Assembly (NCBI RefSeq): GCF_900460245.1
Contig: NZ_UHIP01000002.1
Coordinates: 1,302,001-1,366,000 of the forward strand
Length of the DNA: 64,000 nucleotides
Direction: 5' to 3'
DNA from: Vibrio fluvialis
Lineage (GTDB): Bacteria > Pseudomonadota > Gammaproteobacteria > Enterobacterales > Vibrionaceae
Under the pieces are notes generated by a model that ran no database searches, was not told the origin of the DNA, and saw nothing but the letters and a program-made list of their open reading frames with translations. The position numbers and the translations under genes were made by a program. The stretch's first letter is position 1, and every line of letters begins with the position of its first letter. This document shows, one piece after another, positions 36,017 to 44,525 of this stretch.

Positions 36017-36031
36017 AAATAAATTATTCCA
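36017..36031. promoter_or_regulatory. Candidate MurR operator 1
   Basis: GAAATAAATTATTCC is an imperfect inverted repeat just upstream of the murR start. It shares the TTATTCC half with the site at 36182. Confidence 0.45.
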
Positions 36032-36159
36032 ATCAATAAATAAAAGTCAAATACGCTAACTTACTCACGCCAAAGATTGTTTGGCCAAATTTCTTCAACT
36101 GTAACGCGATTTAACTGGGCATTATTCCAGAGTTTTAGCGTCTAAAGAATAACCTCAAG

Positions 36160-36175
36160 TGTGATTTTTATCACC
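36160..36175. promoter_or_regulatory. Candidate CRP site upstream of murQ
   Basis: TGTGA-TTTTTA-TCACC matches the CRP consensus TGTGA-N6-TCACA at nine of ten positions, about 62-77 bases upstream of the murQ ATG. This fits catabolite control of a PTS sugar operon. Confidence 0.65.
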
Positions 36176-36181
36176 TAATTT

Positions 36182-36195
36182 GAATATTTTATTCC
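36182..36195. promoter_or_regulatory. Candidate MurR operator 2
   Basis: GAATATTTTATTCC is an inverted repeat between the CRP site and murQ. Together with the site at 36017 it could let MurR control both divergent promoters. Confidence 0.45.
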
Positions 36196-36236
36196 ATAGA
36201 ATCGCCCTCAGTTCAATTCCGTTTAGAGATGTCGTA

Positions 36237-37139
36237 ATGAAAATTGATTTAACCCGTTTGGTCACCGAAAGCCGCAATCCGGCAAGCGCTGCTATAGACA
36301 CGTTATCGACGGTTGAGATGTTAAAAGTCATCAATCAAGAAGATCAGAAAGTCGCACTGGCGGTGGAGGCGGTGCTACCGAACATTGCGCTGGCAGTGGA
36401 TGCAATCACCCGCGCTTTTGCTGAAGGTGGACGTTTGATTTACATGGGCGCTGGCACGTCTGGCCGGTTGGGCATTCTTGACGCCAGCGAATGTCCTCCA
36501 ACGTATGGCACGCCGCACGAACTGGTGGTGGGCCTGATTGCTGGCGGACATCAGGCCATTCTCAAAGCAGTGGAAAATGCAGAAGACAACCGCGAACTGG
36601 CCAAGCAAGGCCTTCAATCGCTCAACCTAACCGAACGTGATGTGGTGGTAGGCATCGCCGCCAGCGGACGTACGCCATATGTGCTCGGTGGGCTGGACTA
36701 CGCCAATGAGGTGGGCGCGATGACGGTTTCTGTGGCTTGCAACCCGGAATGTCCGATGGCTGATGCGGCCAAGATAGCGATTTTGCCCGTTGTCGGGCCC
36801 GAAGTGGTGACCGGGTCTTCTCGCATGAAGGCGGGAACGGCGCAAAAACTGGTGCTCAACATGCTGACTTCGGGCGCAATGATTCGCAGCGGAAAAGTAT
36901 TTGGTAACTTGATGGTGGATGTTGAAGCGACCAACGCCAAGCTGATTCAACGCCAAACCAACATCGTCGTCGAAGCGACAGGTGCTTCGGCCGAAGAAGC
37001 GGAATCGGCGTTGAACGCGTGCAATCGTCACTGCAAAACCGCGATTCTGATGATTCTATCCGGGCTTGATGCAAAACAAGCAACGGCCAAATTACAGCAG
37101 CACAATGGATTTATTCGCGCTGCACTTAACGACCAATAA
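36237..37139 (+). CDS. murQ: N-acetylmuramic acid 6-phosphate etherase MurQ
   Basis: A 300-residue SIS-fold enzyme that cleaves the lactyl ether of MurNAc-6-phosphate to GlcNAc-6-phosphate and D-lactate, for cell wall recycling or scavenging. Marks: [33 protein letters not shown] with the catalytic Glu, [14 protein letters not shown] and [17 protein letters not shown]. The frame is open to 36180, but ATG 36237 gives the family start [11 protein letters not shown]. The murP gene follows after 27 bases. Confidence 0.96.
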   Translation: MKIDLTRLVTESRNPASAAIDTLSTVEMLKVINQEDQKVALAVEAVLPNIALAVDAITRAFAEGGRLIYMGAGTSGRLGILDASECPPTYGTPHELVVGLIAGGHQAILKAVENAEDNRELAKQGLQSLNLTERDVVVGIAASGRTPYVLGGLDYANEVGAMTVSVACNPECPMADAAKIAILPVVGPEVVTGSSRMKAGTAQKLVLNMLTSGAMIRSGKVFGNLMVDVEATNAKLIQRQTNIVVEATGASAEEAESALNACNRHCKTAILMILSGLDAKQATAKLQQHNGFIRAALNDQ

Positions 37140-37166
37140 AGTATTCAGGTTCTCAAGGAGAGCGTT

Positions 37167-38624
37167 ATGGCAAAGATTAGCCAAACAATGATATCGCAGA
37201 TTCTGGCGGCAGTCGGGGGGAGCGGTAACGTCAACAAATGTGGCAACTGTATGACCCGGTTGCGCCTGACTCTGGCCAACAATGGGGTGGCGGATCAGGC
37301 AACGCTCAAACAAATTCCCGGTGTCATGGGAGTTGTGGAAAGTGATGAGCAGTTTCAGATCATTCTCGGCCCGGGCAAAGCCCAACAAGCGGCGGATCTG
37401 ATGAATCAACTGATAGAAAGCATCATCAGTGGAAACGCGCAGCCTATTGAGGCCAACGACTCTCAGGATGTCTCTTCTGTGGCGGCAGCGCAGAAAAAAC
37501 AAATGAAAAGTAAGCAAACCAGCGCGGTACAACGTTTTCTGAGCAAGTTCGCCACCATTTTTACGCCGCTGATCCCAGGCTTTATCGCTGCGGGTTTGCT
37601 GCTGGGATTCGCCACGTTGCTGGAACAAATCTACGTGGTCGATCAGACGCCAAGTCAGTTCATGTTGGATTTGATTGCGTACATGAAAGTGTTTGGTAAA
37701 GGCCTGTTTGCGTTCCTGAGTATTTTGATTGGCTACAACGCGCAACAGGCGTTTGGTGGCTCAGGTGTGAACGGCGCCATACTCGCGTCTCTGTTCGTGC
37801 TTGGCTATAACCCGGATGCGACATCGGGAATCTATTCCGGGATGAGTGAGTTCTTCGGCTACACCATTGACCCGCGCGGGAACATCATTGGTGTATTGCT
37901 GGCCGCGATCATTGGTGCGCAGGTAGAACGTAAAGTACGTGAATACATGCCGGATGACCTCGATATGATTCTGACGTCTGTGGTCACGCTGCTCATCATG
38001 GGCGTAGTCACTTACGTGGTGATCATGCCAATCGGTGGCGAGCTGTTTAAAGGTATGTCGTGGCTATTCATGAACCTCAACGATAACCCGCTGGGTGCCG
38101 CTGTTCTGGCTGGTCTGTTTCTGATTTCCGTCGTATTTGGTATTCACCAGGGGTTTGTACCGGTTTACTTCGCGTTGATGGAAGCGCAAGGTTTTAACTC
38201 GCTGTTCCCGATTCTTGCTATGGCGGGTGCCGGACAAGTGGGAGCGTCACTCGCGCTGTACTTTAAAGCCAACAAAGATGCGGTGCTGCGAACTCAGGTG
38301 AAAGGGGCCATCATTCCGGGGATTCTCGGTATCGGTGAGCCACTGATTTACGGTGTTACGCTTCCTCGCGTAAAACCATTCGTGACCGCTTGCGTGGGCG
38401 GTGCGGCCGGTGGTTTCTTTATCGGTCTGGTTTCTTACCTTGGGTTGCCAGTGGGTCTGAACACCGTCTTTGGTCCATCAGGTATCGTTGCGATCCCACT
38501 GATGACCTCAAACAGCGGTATCTTTGCTGGCATGGCGGTATTCGTTACTGGCCTGCTTATCTCTTATGTTGTGGGTTTTATTGCGACTTACTTAGTTGGC
38601 AGCAAGAATGTCGATTTAAGCTGA
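37167..38624 (+). CDS. murP: PTS N-acetylmuramic acid EIIBC component MurP
   Basis: A 485-residue inner-membrane PTS permease that imports and phosphorylates MurNAc. The N-terminal EIIB domain has its phosphorylated Cys in the motif [13 protein letters not shown]. The EIIC domain (from about residue 115) has ten or so membrane segments and the sugar-site motif [13 protein letters not shown]. It lacks an EIIA domain, as MurP does, and so borrows EIIA-Glc. AAGGAG provides the ribosome binding site. The operon ends at the terminator at 38657. Confidence 0.93.
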   Translation: MAKISQTMISQILAAVGGSGNVNKCGNCMTRLRLTLANNGVADQATLKQIPGVMGVVESDEQFQIILGPGKAQQAADLMNQLIESIISGNAQPIEANDSQDVSSVAAAQKKQMKSKQTSAVQRFLSKFATIFTPLIPGFIAAGLLLGFATLLEQIYVVDQTPSQFMLDLIAYMKVFGKGLFAFLSILIGYNAQQAFGGSGVNGAILASLFVLGYNPDATSGIYSGMSEFFGYTIDPRGNIIGVLLAAIIGAQVERKVREYMPDDLDMILTSVVTLLIMGVVTYVVIMPIGGELFKGMSWLFMNLNDNPLGAAVLAGLFLISVVFGIHQGFVPVYFALMEAQGFNSLFPILAMAGAGQVGASLALYFKANKDAVLRTQVKGAIIPGILGIGEPLIYGVTLPRVKPFVTACVGGAAGGFFIGLVSYLGLPVGLNTVFGPSGIVAIPLMTSNSGIFAGMAVFVTGLLISYVVGFIATYLVGSKNVDLS

Positions 38625-38656
38625 TTCATCCTTCCCCCTATAGGAATGAAGTGGCT

Positions 38657-38686
38657 GCGCCTTTGAGAAATCAAAGGCGCTTTTTT
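38657..38686 (+). terminator. Terminator after murP
   Basis: GCGCCTTTGA-gaaa-TCAAAGGCGC followed by six T, a ten-pair stem directly after murP and ahead of the convergent MFS gene. Confidence 0.9.
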
Positions 38687-38690
38687 GTGT

Positions 38691-39935
38691 TTAAAGTATT
38701 TCACGAGAGGTTTGCCGTGGGTTCTTTATCAGTCGACTGGTCAATACGATGACCGAACCGAACAGAGCGAGCAAACCATAACCGCTCGCGATTTGTAGCA
38801 AGCTGAAGTGGGAAGAGAGCTGGCCAGAGATAAGCGTCGGTATCGCGGCACCCGCGTAGGATGTGGAATAGATAACGGCAAAGACGTTGGCCCGCTCTTC
38901 GGGTTGTAAGCCGTTCACCATTGTTCCGATGCTGCCGGTGAGTACCATGCCTTGTGCAATACCCGCACAAATGCTTGCAATCAGAAAGCCAGTTAAAACG
39001 CCGTGCTGCAAAGCGAGCAGTACACCCCCCACAAACACACTGAACATCAGCATCCCTGTAAACTGCGCTTTGGCCGCAGTCATTCGTCCTGCCAATGATG
39101 CACCAACAGAACTGGGCGCCATGATTGATGCAAAGACCAGAGCCGCCGCGATAGCGCTTTGAGAGTGAAGTTGTTCACGTGCCATCGCAGGACCAAATGC
39201 CTGAAAGAACCCACCCAGTGCCCAGGTACAAACAAAGGTACACGCCGCCAGAGGAAACGCTTTTTTGGCTCTGGCAGGTAATTTGAAGTTTGGCCTGAGT
39301 GATTTGAGCGAGCCCGGTTTACGCGGCATGGTTTCCTGACTTTTTGCCACCAACAGTAAACAGCCAGCAATAAGAACCAGTGCGGTGACGAAAGGCAATT
39401 GGCGTGGATAGGGCGCATATTCGATCAGAAAGCCAGAGCCGACGCCTCCTAGTGTCAGGCCTGTCATTGGCCCGCAACTGATGACAGCAGCAGGAATCCA
39501 GCTAGGCACGGAACGCGCGTGATCGACCAGCCAGGAAGCCAAAGCTGTAGACGCCAACCCGCACGACAATCCTTGCAGCAAACGCCCGACAATTAAAGGC
39601 GGCGCGCTGTGTACATTCACAAACACCGCGACCGATAGAGCGGCGAGCATGAGTGAGAGCAGAGCCACAGGTTTTCGTCCCCAATGATTGGACAAACGTC
39701 CGAGCAGTACTAATGCCGTCACGGCACCAATGAAATACACTACAGAGCTCAGCGAGAGCTGCCAGTAACTGACATGGTCGTACAACTGATAGGTTCCATA
39801 TAACGGAATCGGAACGGCAGAGGTCACATAGGTGACCATCAGAGCAAGTGAAGCGCTCACAAAAGAAAATCGATTAGTAGTGATTTGCACGCAAGAGTCC
39901 TTGAGATGAATAACGGCTGATTCAGCGGATAGCAT
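38691..39935 (-). CDS. MFS transporter
   Basis: A 414-residue membrane protein with about 12 hydrophobic segments. The MFS loop 2-3 motif appears as LGRLSNHWGRKPVALLSL. The other visible feature is GRLLQGLSCGLASTALASWL, typical of drug-efflux type members (DHA1-like). The substrate is unknown. The ATG at 39935 lacks a good ribosome binding site; a start further in is possible, but the first membrane segment (SFVSASLALMVTYVTSAVP) begins at about residue 24. It stands alone. Confidence 0.85.
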   Translation of the reverse strand: MLSAESAVIHLKDSCVQITTNRFSFVSASLALMVTYVTSAVPIPLYGTYQLYDHVSYWQLSLSSVVYFIGAVTALVLLGRLSNHWGRKPVALLSLMLAALSVAVFVNVHSAPPLIVGRLLQGLSCGLASTALASWLVDHARSVPSWIPAAVISCGPMTGLTLGGVGSGFLIEYAPYPRQLPFVTALVLIAGCLLLVAKSQETMPRKPGSLKSLRPNFKLPARAKKAFPLAACTFVCTWALGGFFQAFGPAMAREQLHSQSAIAAALVFASIMAPSSVGASLAGRMTAAKAQFTGMLMFSVFVGGVLLALQHGVLTGFLIASICAGIAQGMVLTGSIGTMVNGLQPEERANVFAVIYSTSYAGAAIPTLISGQLSSHFSLLQIASGYGLLALFGSVIVLTSRLIKNPRQTSREIL

Positions 39936-40297
39936 TATTGTAAAGGTCTGATGCGGTGAGCTCGTTGCCCATTCCTCCTTAAAGTTTGCCAGAAAATATT
40001 TATTCGTTTTCGCATCTTAATTTGCTCACTACTTATATCCGTTTTCTCTGATGGAACTTGCTCGCTGCTTTTTATAAACGTCGAATAACTATCCACCAAC
40101 GGAATATAAAAAATTCCGCCAAATGTTGCTAAATGTAATTTTCTGTTTGGATTGAATTCATCAGAGGCTTTGGATGTTTCTACTCGGAAGAATAGGCAAA
40201 AAATAGAAGCTTATAGGCAATGGATGAGGCAAGCAGTCACGCTAGATTAAATCAACCCGTTCAATCAGTTCTCATTCACTAACGGAAGGTAATCAGA
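39936..40297. other. Intergenic region between divergent MFS and exported CMD genes
   Basis: A 362-base AT-rich stretch that must hold both promoters. I see only a short hairpin (GGAAT-ataaaaa-ATTCC near 40101-40117) and GGAAGG as ribosome binding site of the CMD gene. No gene or clear operator. Confidence 0.5.
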
Positions 40298-41017
40298 ATG
40301 TCGAAGTTAAAAGCCTATATAAAATCCCTCTCGCTAATATTTGCGATGACATCGTTATTCAGTGCGGCCAGTGCTTGGTCGTCCGAAATCCTAAGCGCGA
40401 AAGATCGCGCAATCATTCCTGTTGCCGCTTTTACGGCAAGCGGTGAAAGCGAAAAACTGAAAATCAGCCTGAACGAAGCACTGGATGCCGGCTTAACCAT
40501 TAACGAACTCAAAGAGGTGTTGGTTCAACTCTACGCCTACGCTGGGTTTCCACGTAGTTTGAATGGCTTGGCAACGTTTATGACCGTGCTGGATGCACGT
40601 AAAAGCCAGGGTATTCAGGATGTGTTAGGTCGAGAGTCATCTCCGCTCCCCACAGATAAATCCAGCCTTGAATTTGGTACCGAGAACCAAACCAAGTTGA
40701 TTGGAGTGGAAGTAAAAGGGGCGCTATTCGATTTCTCTCCTCAGGTTGATGAATACCTGAAAGCACACCTGTTTGGTGACATTTTCGAGCGTGACGTACT
40801 GAGCTGGAAACAACGTGAACTGGCGACGATTGCTGCGCTGGCCAATATCCATGGTGTAAACAGCCAGCTGGCTGCCCATTTCAACATCAGCATGAACAAC
40901 CACATTTCTCCGGCGGAGCTGAAGGCATTCATTTCCGTACTGAAGACGTATTGTGGCGAAGCCATTTCAGTCAATGCCCAGCAGGTGTTGGATCAGGTGC
41001 TTGCGAGTAAACAATAG
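40298..41017 (+). CDS. CMD family protein with signal peptide (exported)
   Basis: A 239-residue paralogue of the cytoplasmic CMD protein at 29520. Shared blocks include AAFTASGE, the exact stretch YAYAGFPRSLNGL, KAHLFGDIF and VLSWKQRELATIAALAN. Here a Sec signal peptide of about 26 residues has been added (FAMTSLFSAASA, cleavage before WSSE), so it should act in the periplasm. Two tandem CMD domains, no CxxC. The next gene is an exported cupin, which preserves the gene pair order of the cytoplasmic set. Confidence 0.88.
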   Translation: MSKLKAYIKSLSLIFAMTSLFSAASAWSSEILSAKDRAIIPVAAFTASGESEKLKISLNEALDAGLTINELKEVLVQLYAYAGFPRSLNGLATFMTVLDARKSQGIQDVLGRESSPLPTDKSSLEFGTENQTKLIGVEVKGALFDFSPQVDEYLKAHLFGDIFERDVLSWKQRELATIAALANIHGVNSQLAAHFNISMNNHISPAELKAFISVLKTYCGEAISVNAQQVLDQVLASKQ

Positions 41018-41062
41018 CCTGATGACATCTCATCGGAAAAATCAATCAAATCAGGAGACAAT

Positions 41063-41548
41063 ATGATGAAAAATACAAGGTCAATGATGTTGTTGATCGC
41101 TGCTGTGAACGGCGTAACGCTAACCCAAGCTCAGGCCGCAGACGGCCAACAAGTGTATCGCGCGCAGGATCTGCAATCTTTCACTGGGCCAGATAACTTA
41201 TTCACTGGCAGCGTGAACGTCGACATGCTGTTTCCGGAAAACGAGGTCGCCCATTACAGCGCGGCGTACGTGACTTTTCAAGCTGGTGCACGAACTGCCT
41301 GGCATTCTCATCCAGCAGGTCAGCACATGATTGTCACTCAGGGCGAGGCTTTAACTGGTACTCGCGACGGCAACGTCATCCATTTCCATGCTGGTGAAAG
41401 CGTTTGGTGTCCACCCGGTATTGACCACTGGCACGGAGCGACACCGGATGCGGCCATGACACATCTTGTGGTAACGGCGTCAGCTGAGGGAAAAAACGTC
41501 ATCTGGAAAGAGAAAGTCACGGACGAGCAGTACCTCAGTGGTCAATGA
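41063..41548 (+). CDS. Cupin protein with signal peptide (exported)
   Basis: A 161-residue cupin with a Sec signal peptide (basic start, hydrophobic core MMLLIAAVNGV, cleavage after AQA). Metal ligands: TAWHSHPAGQHMIVTQG (His-x-His and His) and DHWHGA. It shares the C-terminal pattern with the cytoplasmic cupin at 30211 (conserved HWHGA, ending in EKVTDEQY against PVSDEEY). It is probably co-transcribed with the exported CMD gene 45 bases upstream; GGAG is five bases before the first ATG. Confidence 0.88.
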   Translation: MMKNTRSMMLLIAAVNGVTLTQAQAADGQQVYRAQDLQSFTGPDNLFTGSVNVDMLFPENEVAHYSAAYVTFQAGARTAWHSHPAGQHMIVTQGEALTGTRDGNVIHFHAGESVWCPPGIDHWHGATPDAAMTHLVVTASAEGKNVIWKEKVTDEQYLSGQ

Positions 41549-41651
41549 GAAATTTGGAATATCAGGCAAGAAGTCAAGACTATCGCGCTACCGAATTAGC
41601 GGAATAAAAAGCGACAATACGAACATCAAGAAGGCCAGTAAATTCCAACTT

Positions 41652-41666
41652 TAAACGTCACGTTTA
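41652..41666. promoter_or_regulatory. Inverted repeat upstream of the Tat-exported hydrolase
   Basis: TAAACGT-c-ACGTTTA, seven perfect pairs around one base, about 95 bases before the hydrolase ATG. It could be an operator; no regulator can be assigned from sequence alone. Confidence 0.35.
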
Positions 41667-41758
41667 TATTTCTTGCTCGGTCAGAAAACGGTATTTGATG
41701 GTATTCAGTTGCGATATTTCCTTGTTGTTCTGAATGTTATTTTTTGGAGAAATTGATC

Positions 41759-42868
41759 ATGAAATCACACAGCGAAACGGCTATGGCCGATAACGCAGAA
41801 AAAGCGCCAAATGAAGCACGCCGCGACGTACTTAAATTAACGGGCGCAGGTTTAGTTGCATTAGGAGTAGGTACGATGACTTCAAGTAAAGCGATCGCGC
41901 AATCGGAACTCAAACTGAGTGACGAGTGGGACAAAACATTTGCCAAGAGCGACAAAATAGACCATCAGAAAGTGACATTTAAGAACCGTTACGGGATCAC
42001 TCTGGCGGCTGATTTGTACCAACCTAAAAATGCCAGCGGTAAGCTTGCAGCCTTAGTCCTGAGCGGCCCGTTTGGTGCCGTGAAAGAGCAATCTTCCGGC
42101 CTTTATGCGCAGACGATGGCTGAACGTGGCTTCGTCACTATCGCATTTGACCCGTCTTACACTGGCGAAAGTGGTGGTGAGCCTCGTAATGTGGCTTCAC
42201 CGGATATCAACACTGAAGATTTCAGTGCCGCGGTCGATTTTGTTGGCTTGTTGCCAAATGTGGATCGCGAACGTATTGGTGTTATTGGTATTTGTGGCTG
42301 GGGTGGTATGGCTCTCAATGCGGTTGCTATCGACAAACGCGTGAAAGCCGTGGTGACCAGCACCATGTATGATATGACACGTGTGATGTCTAAAGGCTAC
42401 TTCGATAGCGTCACGCTTGAGCAACGTACCGCTGCATTAGAACAGCTTGGCCAACAGCGTTGGGCTGATGCCGAAAAAGGTGAACCCGCTTATGGCCCGG
42501 TATCTCTTGAGCTTAAAGGTGGTGAACCTCAGTTTGTGGTGGAGTACGCAGCTTATTATAAATCGCCTGAACGTGGCTTCCATCCTCGCGCGATTAACTC
42601 GAATGCATCATGGACAGTCACGACTCCATTGTCGTTCATGAACATGCCCATCCTGACGTACATCGCAGAAATTTCGCCACGCCCGGTGCTGTTTATTCAC
42701 GGAGAGAAGGCGCATTCGCGTTACTTTAGTGAAACAGCATACGAAGCGGCCGCAGAGCCAAAAGAGCTGATGATTATCCCGGGTGCCAACCACACTGACC
42801 TTTACGATCAGATGGATGTCATTCCATTCGACAAAATTACCGCATTTTTTCAGCAGCATCTTGCATAA
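41759..42868 (+). CDS. Tat-exported alpha/beta hydrolase (YcjY/dienelactone hydrolase-like)
   Basis: A 369-residue hydrolase. A twin-arginine signal (ARRDVLKLTGAGLVALGVG) sends it folded to the periplasm. The nucleophile elbow reads IGICGWGGMAL, with Cys where most alpha/beta hydrolases have Ser, as in dienelactone hydrolase relatives. The acid-His end is HGEKAHSRYFSE and IPGANHTDLYDQ. The substrate is unknown. ATG 41759 is chosen (GGAG nine bases upstream) over a frame opening at 41744. It follows the exported CMD-cupin pair by about 210 bases and may work with it (inference). Confidence 0.88.
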   Translation: MKSHSETAMADNAEKAPNEARRDVLKLTGAGLVALGVGTMTSSKAIAQSELKLSDEWDKTFAKSDKIDHQKVTFKNRYGITLAADLYQPKNASGKLAALVLSGPFGAVKEQSSGLYAQTMAERGFVTIAFDPSYTGESGGEPRNVASPDINTEDFSAAVDFVGLLPNVDRERIGVIGICGWGGMALNAVAIDKRVKAVVTSTMYDMTRVMSKGYFDSVTLEQRTAALEQLGQQRWADAEKGEPAYGPVSLELKGGEPQFVVEYAAYYKSPERGFHPRAINSNASWTVTTPLSFMNMPILTYIAEISPRPVLFIHGEKAHSRYFSETAYEAAAEPKELMIIPGANHTDLYDQMDVIPFDKITAFFQQHLA

Positions 42869-42881
42869 AAAATAGGTTACA

Positions 42882-42923
42882 CTGTTGCCAGTTGAGCACC
42901 TCGACGGTGCCTGCTGGCAACAG
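42882..42923. terminator. Two-tier perfect hairpin after the hydrolase gene
   Basis: The outer arms CTGTTGCCAG (42882-42891) and CTGGCAACAG (42914-42923) pair perfectly. Inside, GCACC (42896-42900) and GGTGC (42906-42910) form a second stem. There is no T run on either side, so it may be a Rho-independent terminator only in a weak sense, or another structured element. Confidence 0.5.
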
Positions 42924-43088
42924 AACTCAGATTCTGATTCAATTCTTATAACGATAACGCAATAATTTTTCTAATAAAGTCATTCAAGATTCTACACAAA
43001 TAGCGAAATTCTCAAATGGTATGATTCGTTGAATCAAACCCTGAAACAACTTTATGAAAAATATGGTTAGTTGAGGTTGCTATTCCCA

Positions 43089-43697
43089 ATGGAAACACCA
43101 AACGAAAAAGTTGTCATTAACTCGCGCTTCCTGTTCGATGTGGTAGAGAGAAGCTTAACCGACGCGTATGACGAGAAAATCATCATCGGCACTAATGAAG
43201 CACAAATACTTTCACTGTTGGTCAACCATCCCAATTCAGTGCTGAGCAGAGAAGAGATCTACCGGCAGGTATGGACGGAACGAGGCGGTAAAGTGGATGA
43301 TTCAAGCCTGACTCAGTCTATCTCGTTGCTGCGTAAGATGTTGGGCGATAAGGCAACGACCCCCGAATACATCAAGACCGAGTCGCGCATCGGTTATCGG
43401 TTCATTGCACCGGTTGATCCGCTGTATTCTGAGATTCCACTGGACGATCTGGTGGAAACCTCACGAGAGGAGGGAGCAGAGTCTGTTAAGTTGAATGGCG
43501 AAGCGCAATCCGGCCATCGTTATATCAATACTAAACATGACCCCGTTGATGAAAACGCTCGGTGTGAGGCTTCAAAGCGCCGTTTATCACAGTTGGTTAC
43601 GCCGATTATGGCAGTCCTGCTGACATCGTTGCTTCTCATCGACTTTAACGGTTCGCAAGGCATGCTCTCATACCTTTATCGCAGCATTTTAGAGTGA
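43089..43697 (+). CDS. ToxR/CadC-like membrane-anchored winged-helix regulator
   Basis: A 202-residue protein. The N-terminal OmpR/ToxR-type winged helix (about 5-105) has LSREEIYRQVWTERGGKVDD, SSLTQSISLLRKMLGD and the wing motif IKTESRIGYRFIAP. A polar linker leads to one membrane segment near residues 168-185 (LVTPIMAVLLTSLLLI) and only about 16 periplasmic residues, too few for the sensor domain of ToxR or CadC. The frame opens at TTG 43071; ATG 43089 is preferred. It may regulate the neighbouring exported enzyme genes. Confidence 0.85.
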   Translation: METPNEKVVINSRFLFDVVERSLTDAYDEKIIIGTNEAQILSLLVNHPNSVLSREEIYRQVWTERGGKVDDSSLTQSISLLRKMLGDKATTPEYIKTESRIGYRFIAPVDPLYSEIPLDDLVETSREEGAESVKLNGEAQSGHRYINTKHDPVDENARCEASKRRLSQLVTPIMAVLLTSLLLIDFNGSQGMLSYLYRSILE

Positions 43698-43745
43698 GCG
43701 TTTAGCTGGCTCGATAACGCCACGTTAAACAGAGTAAGCCGCAAC

Positions 43746-43770
43746 AAAAAAAAGGGCCTATGGCCCTTTT
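43746..43770. terminator. Bidirectional terminator
   Basis: AAAAAAAGGGCC-tat-GGCCCTTTT between the convergent ToxR-like and SpoU genes. Confidence 0.85.
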
Positions 43771-43775
43771 CACGT

Positions 43776-44294
43776 TTAAGCGAATTCTTTCACTATTAAG
43801 CGGTTCTTGTTGTCACGATTGGTGATCACTTGTTCCCGGTCGTCTATTGCCCCCAGGGTTTTCGCTAAGCGGTCGTACATCACAACATTCACTGTGGCCG
43901 CCAGATTCATGCAGCCATGAGTAGGGATGTAAACCACATGATGAGCCTGATCGACCACCTCTTGCGGCAGCGAGCTATCTTCCGGACCAAACAGATAAAT
44001 GGCGTTTTCCGGATGCTCAAAATGCGGCAGCGCTGTTGCACCAACCACCAACTCAACGCAGACGATCTCCACGTCGCTGCCAAGGCCTGCGGTGAGCTCG
44101 TCCATTTCGACTAAATCGATACGTTCCTGCATGTTTTGTGTATCAGTTTGAAATTTCGCTGCGCGATTGTAGCGGGTGCCGTTGTAACGTACCTGAGTGG
44201 CGTTATAGCATCCTGCTGCGCGCATGACCGCGCCCACATTGGTCGGGCTTTTCGGGTTATGCAGGCCAATAATGACCGTTGACTGTGTTGTCAT
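43776..44294 (-). CDS. SpoU/TrmH-family RNA methyltransferase
   Basis: A 172-residue SPOUT enzyme, predicted to 2'-O-methylate rRNA or tRNA with S-adenosylmethionine. Motif 1 is NPKSPTNVGAVMRAA, motif 2 is YLFGPEDSSLPQEVVDQA and motif 3 is VYIPTHGCMNLAATVNVVMYDRL, forming the trefoil knot. It is a minimal form without an N-terminal substrate-binding domain. The exact target is unknown. Single gene with its own terminator region at 43746. Confidence 0.9.
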   Translation of the reverse strand: MTTQSTVIIGLHNPKSPTNVGAVMRAAGCYNATQVRYNGTRYNRAAKFQTDTQNMQERIDLVEMDELTAGLGSDVEIVCVELVVGATALPHFEHPENAIYLFGPEDSSLPQEVVDQAHHVVYIPTHGCMNLAATVNVVMYDRLAKTLGAIDDREQVITNRDNKNRLIVKEFA

Positions 44295-44525
44295 TGCTGT
44301 TGTTCTACTTCTGTATTGCTAAGAGTTGAGCGTAACACTCACGAATGGCGGGATTATCGCTCTAACACGAGCGAAGTGCTAGGCCGGATAGTGCATTTAC
44401 CGATACAAACCAAACCATGATTCGAATATCTCGCTTAAACAAATCAATCTGTGATTTGATTATTGGGCATAATCGCATTACATTGTGATTTGAATAACAA
44501 CGATTTTCGCATCAAGAGTAGCATT

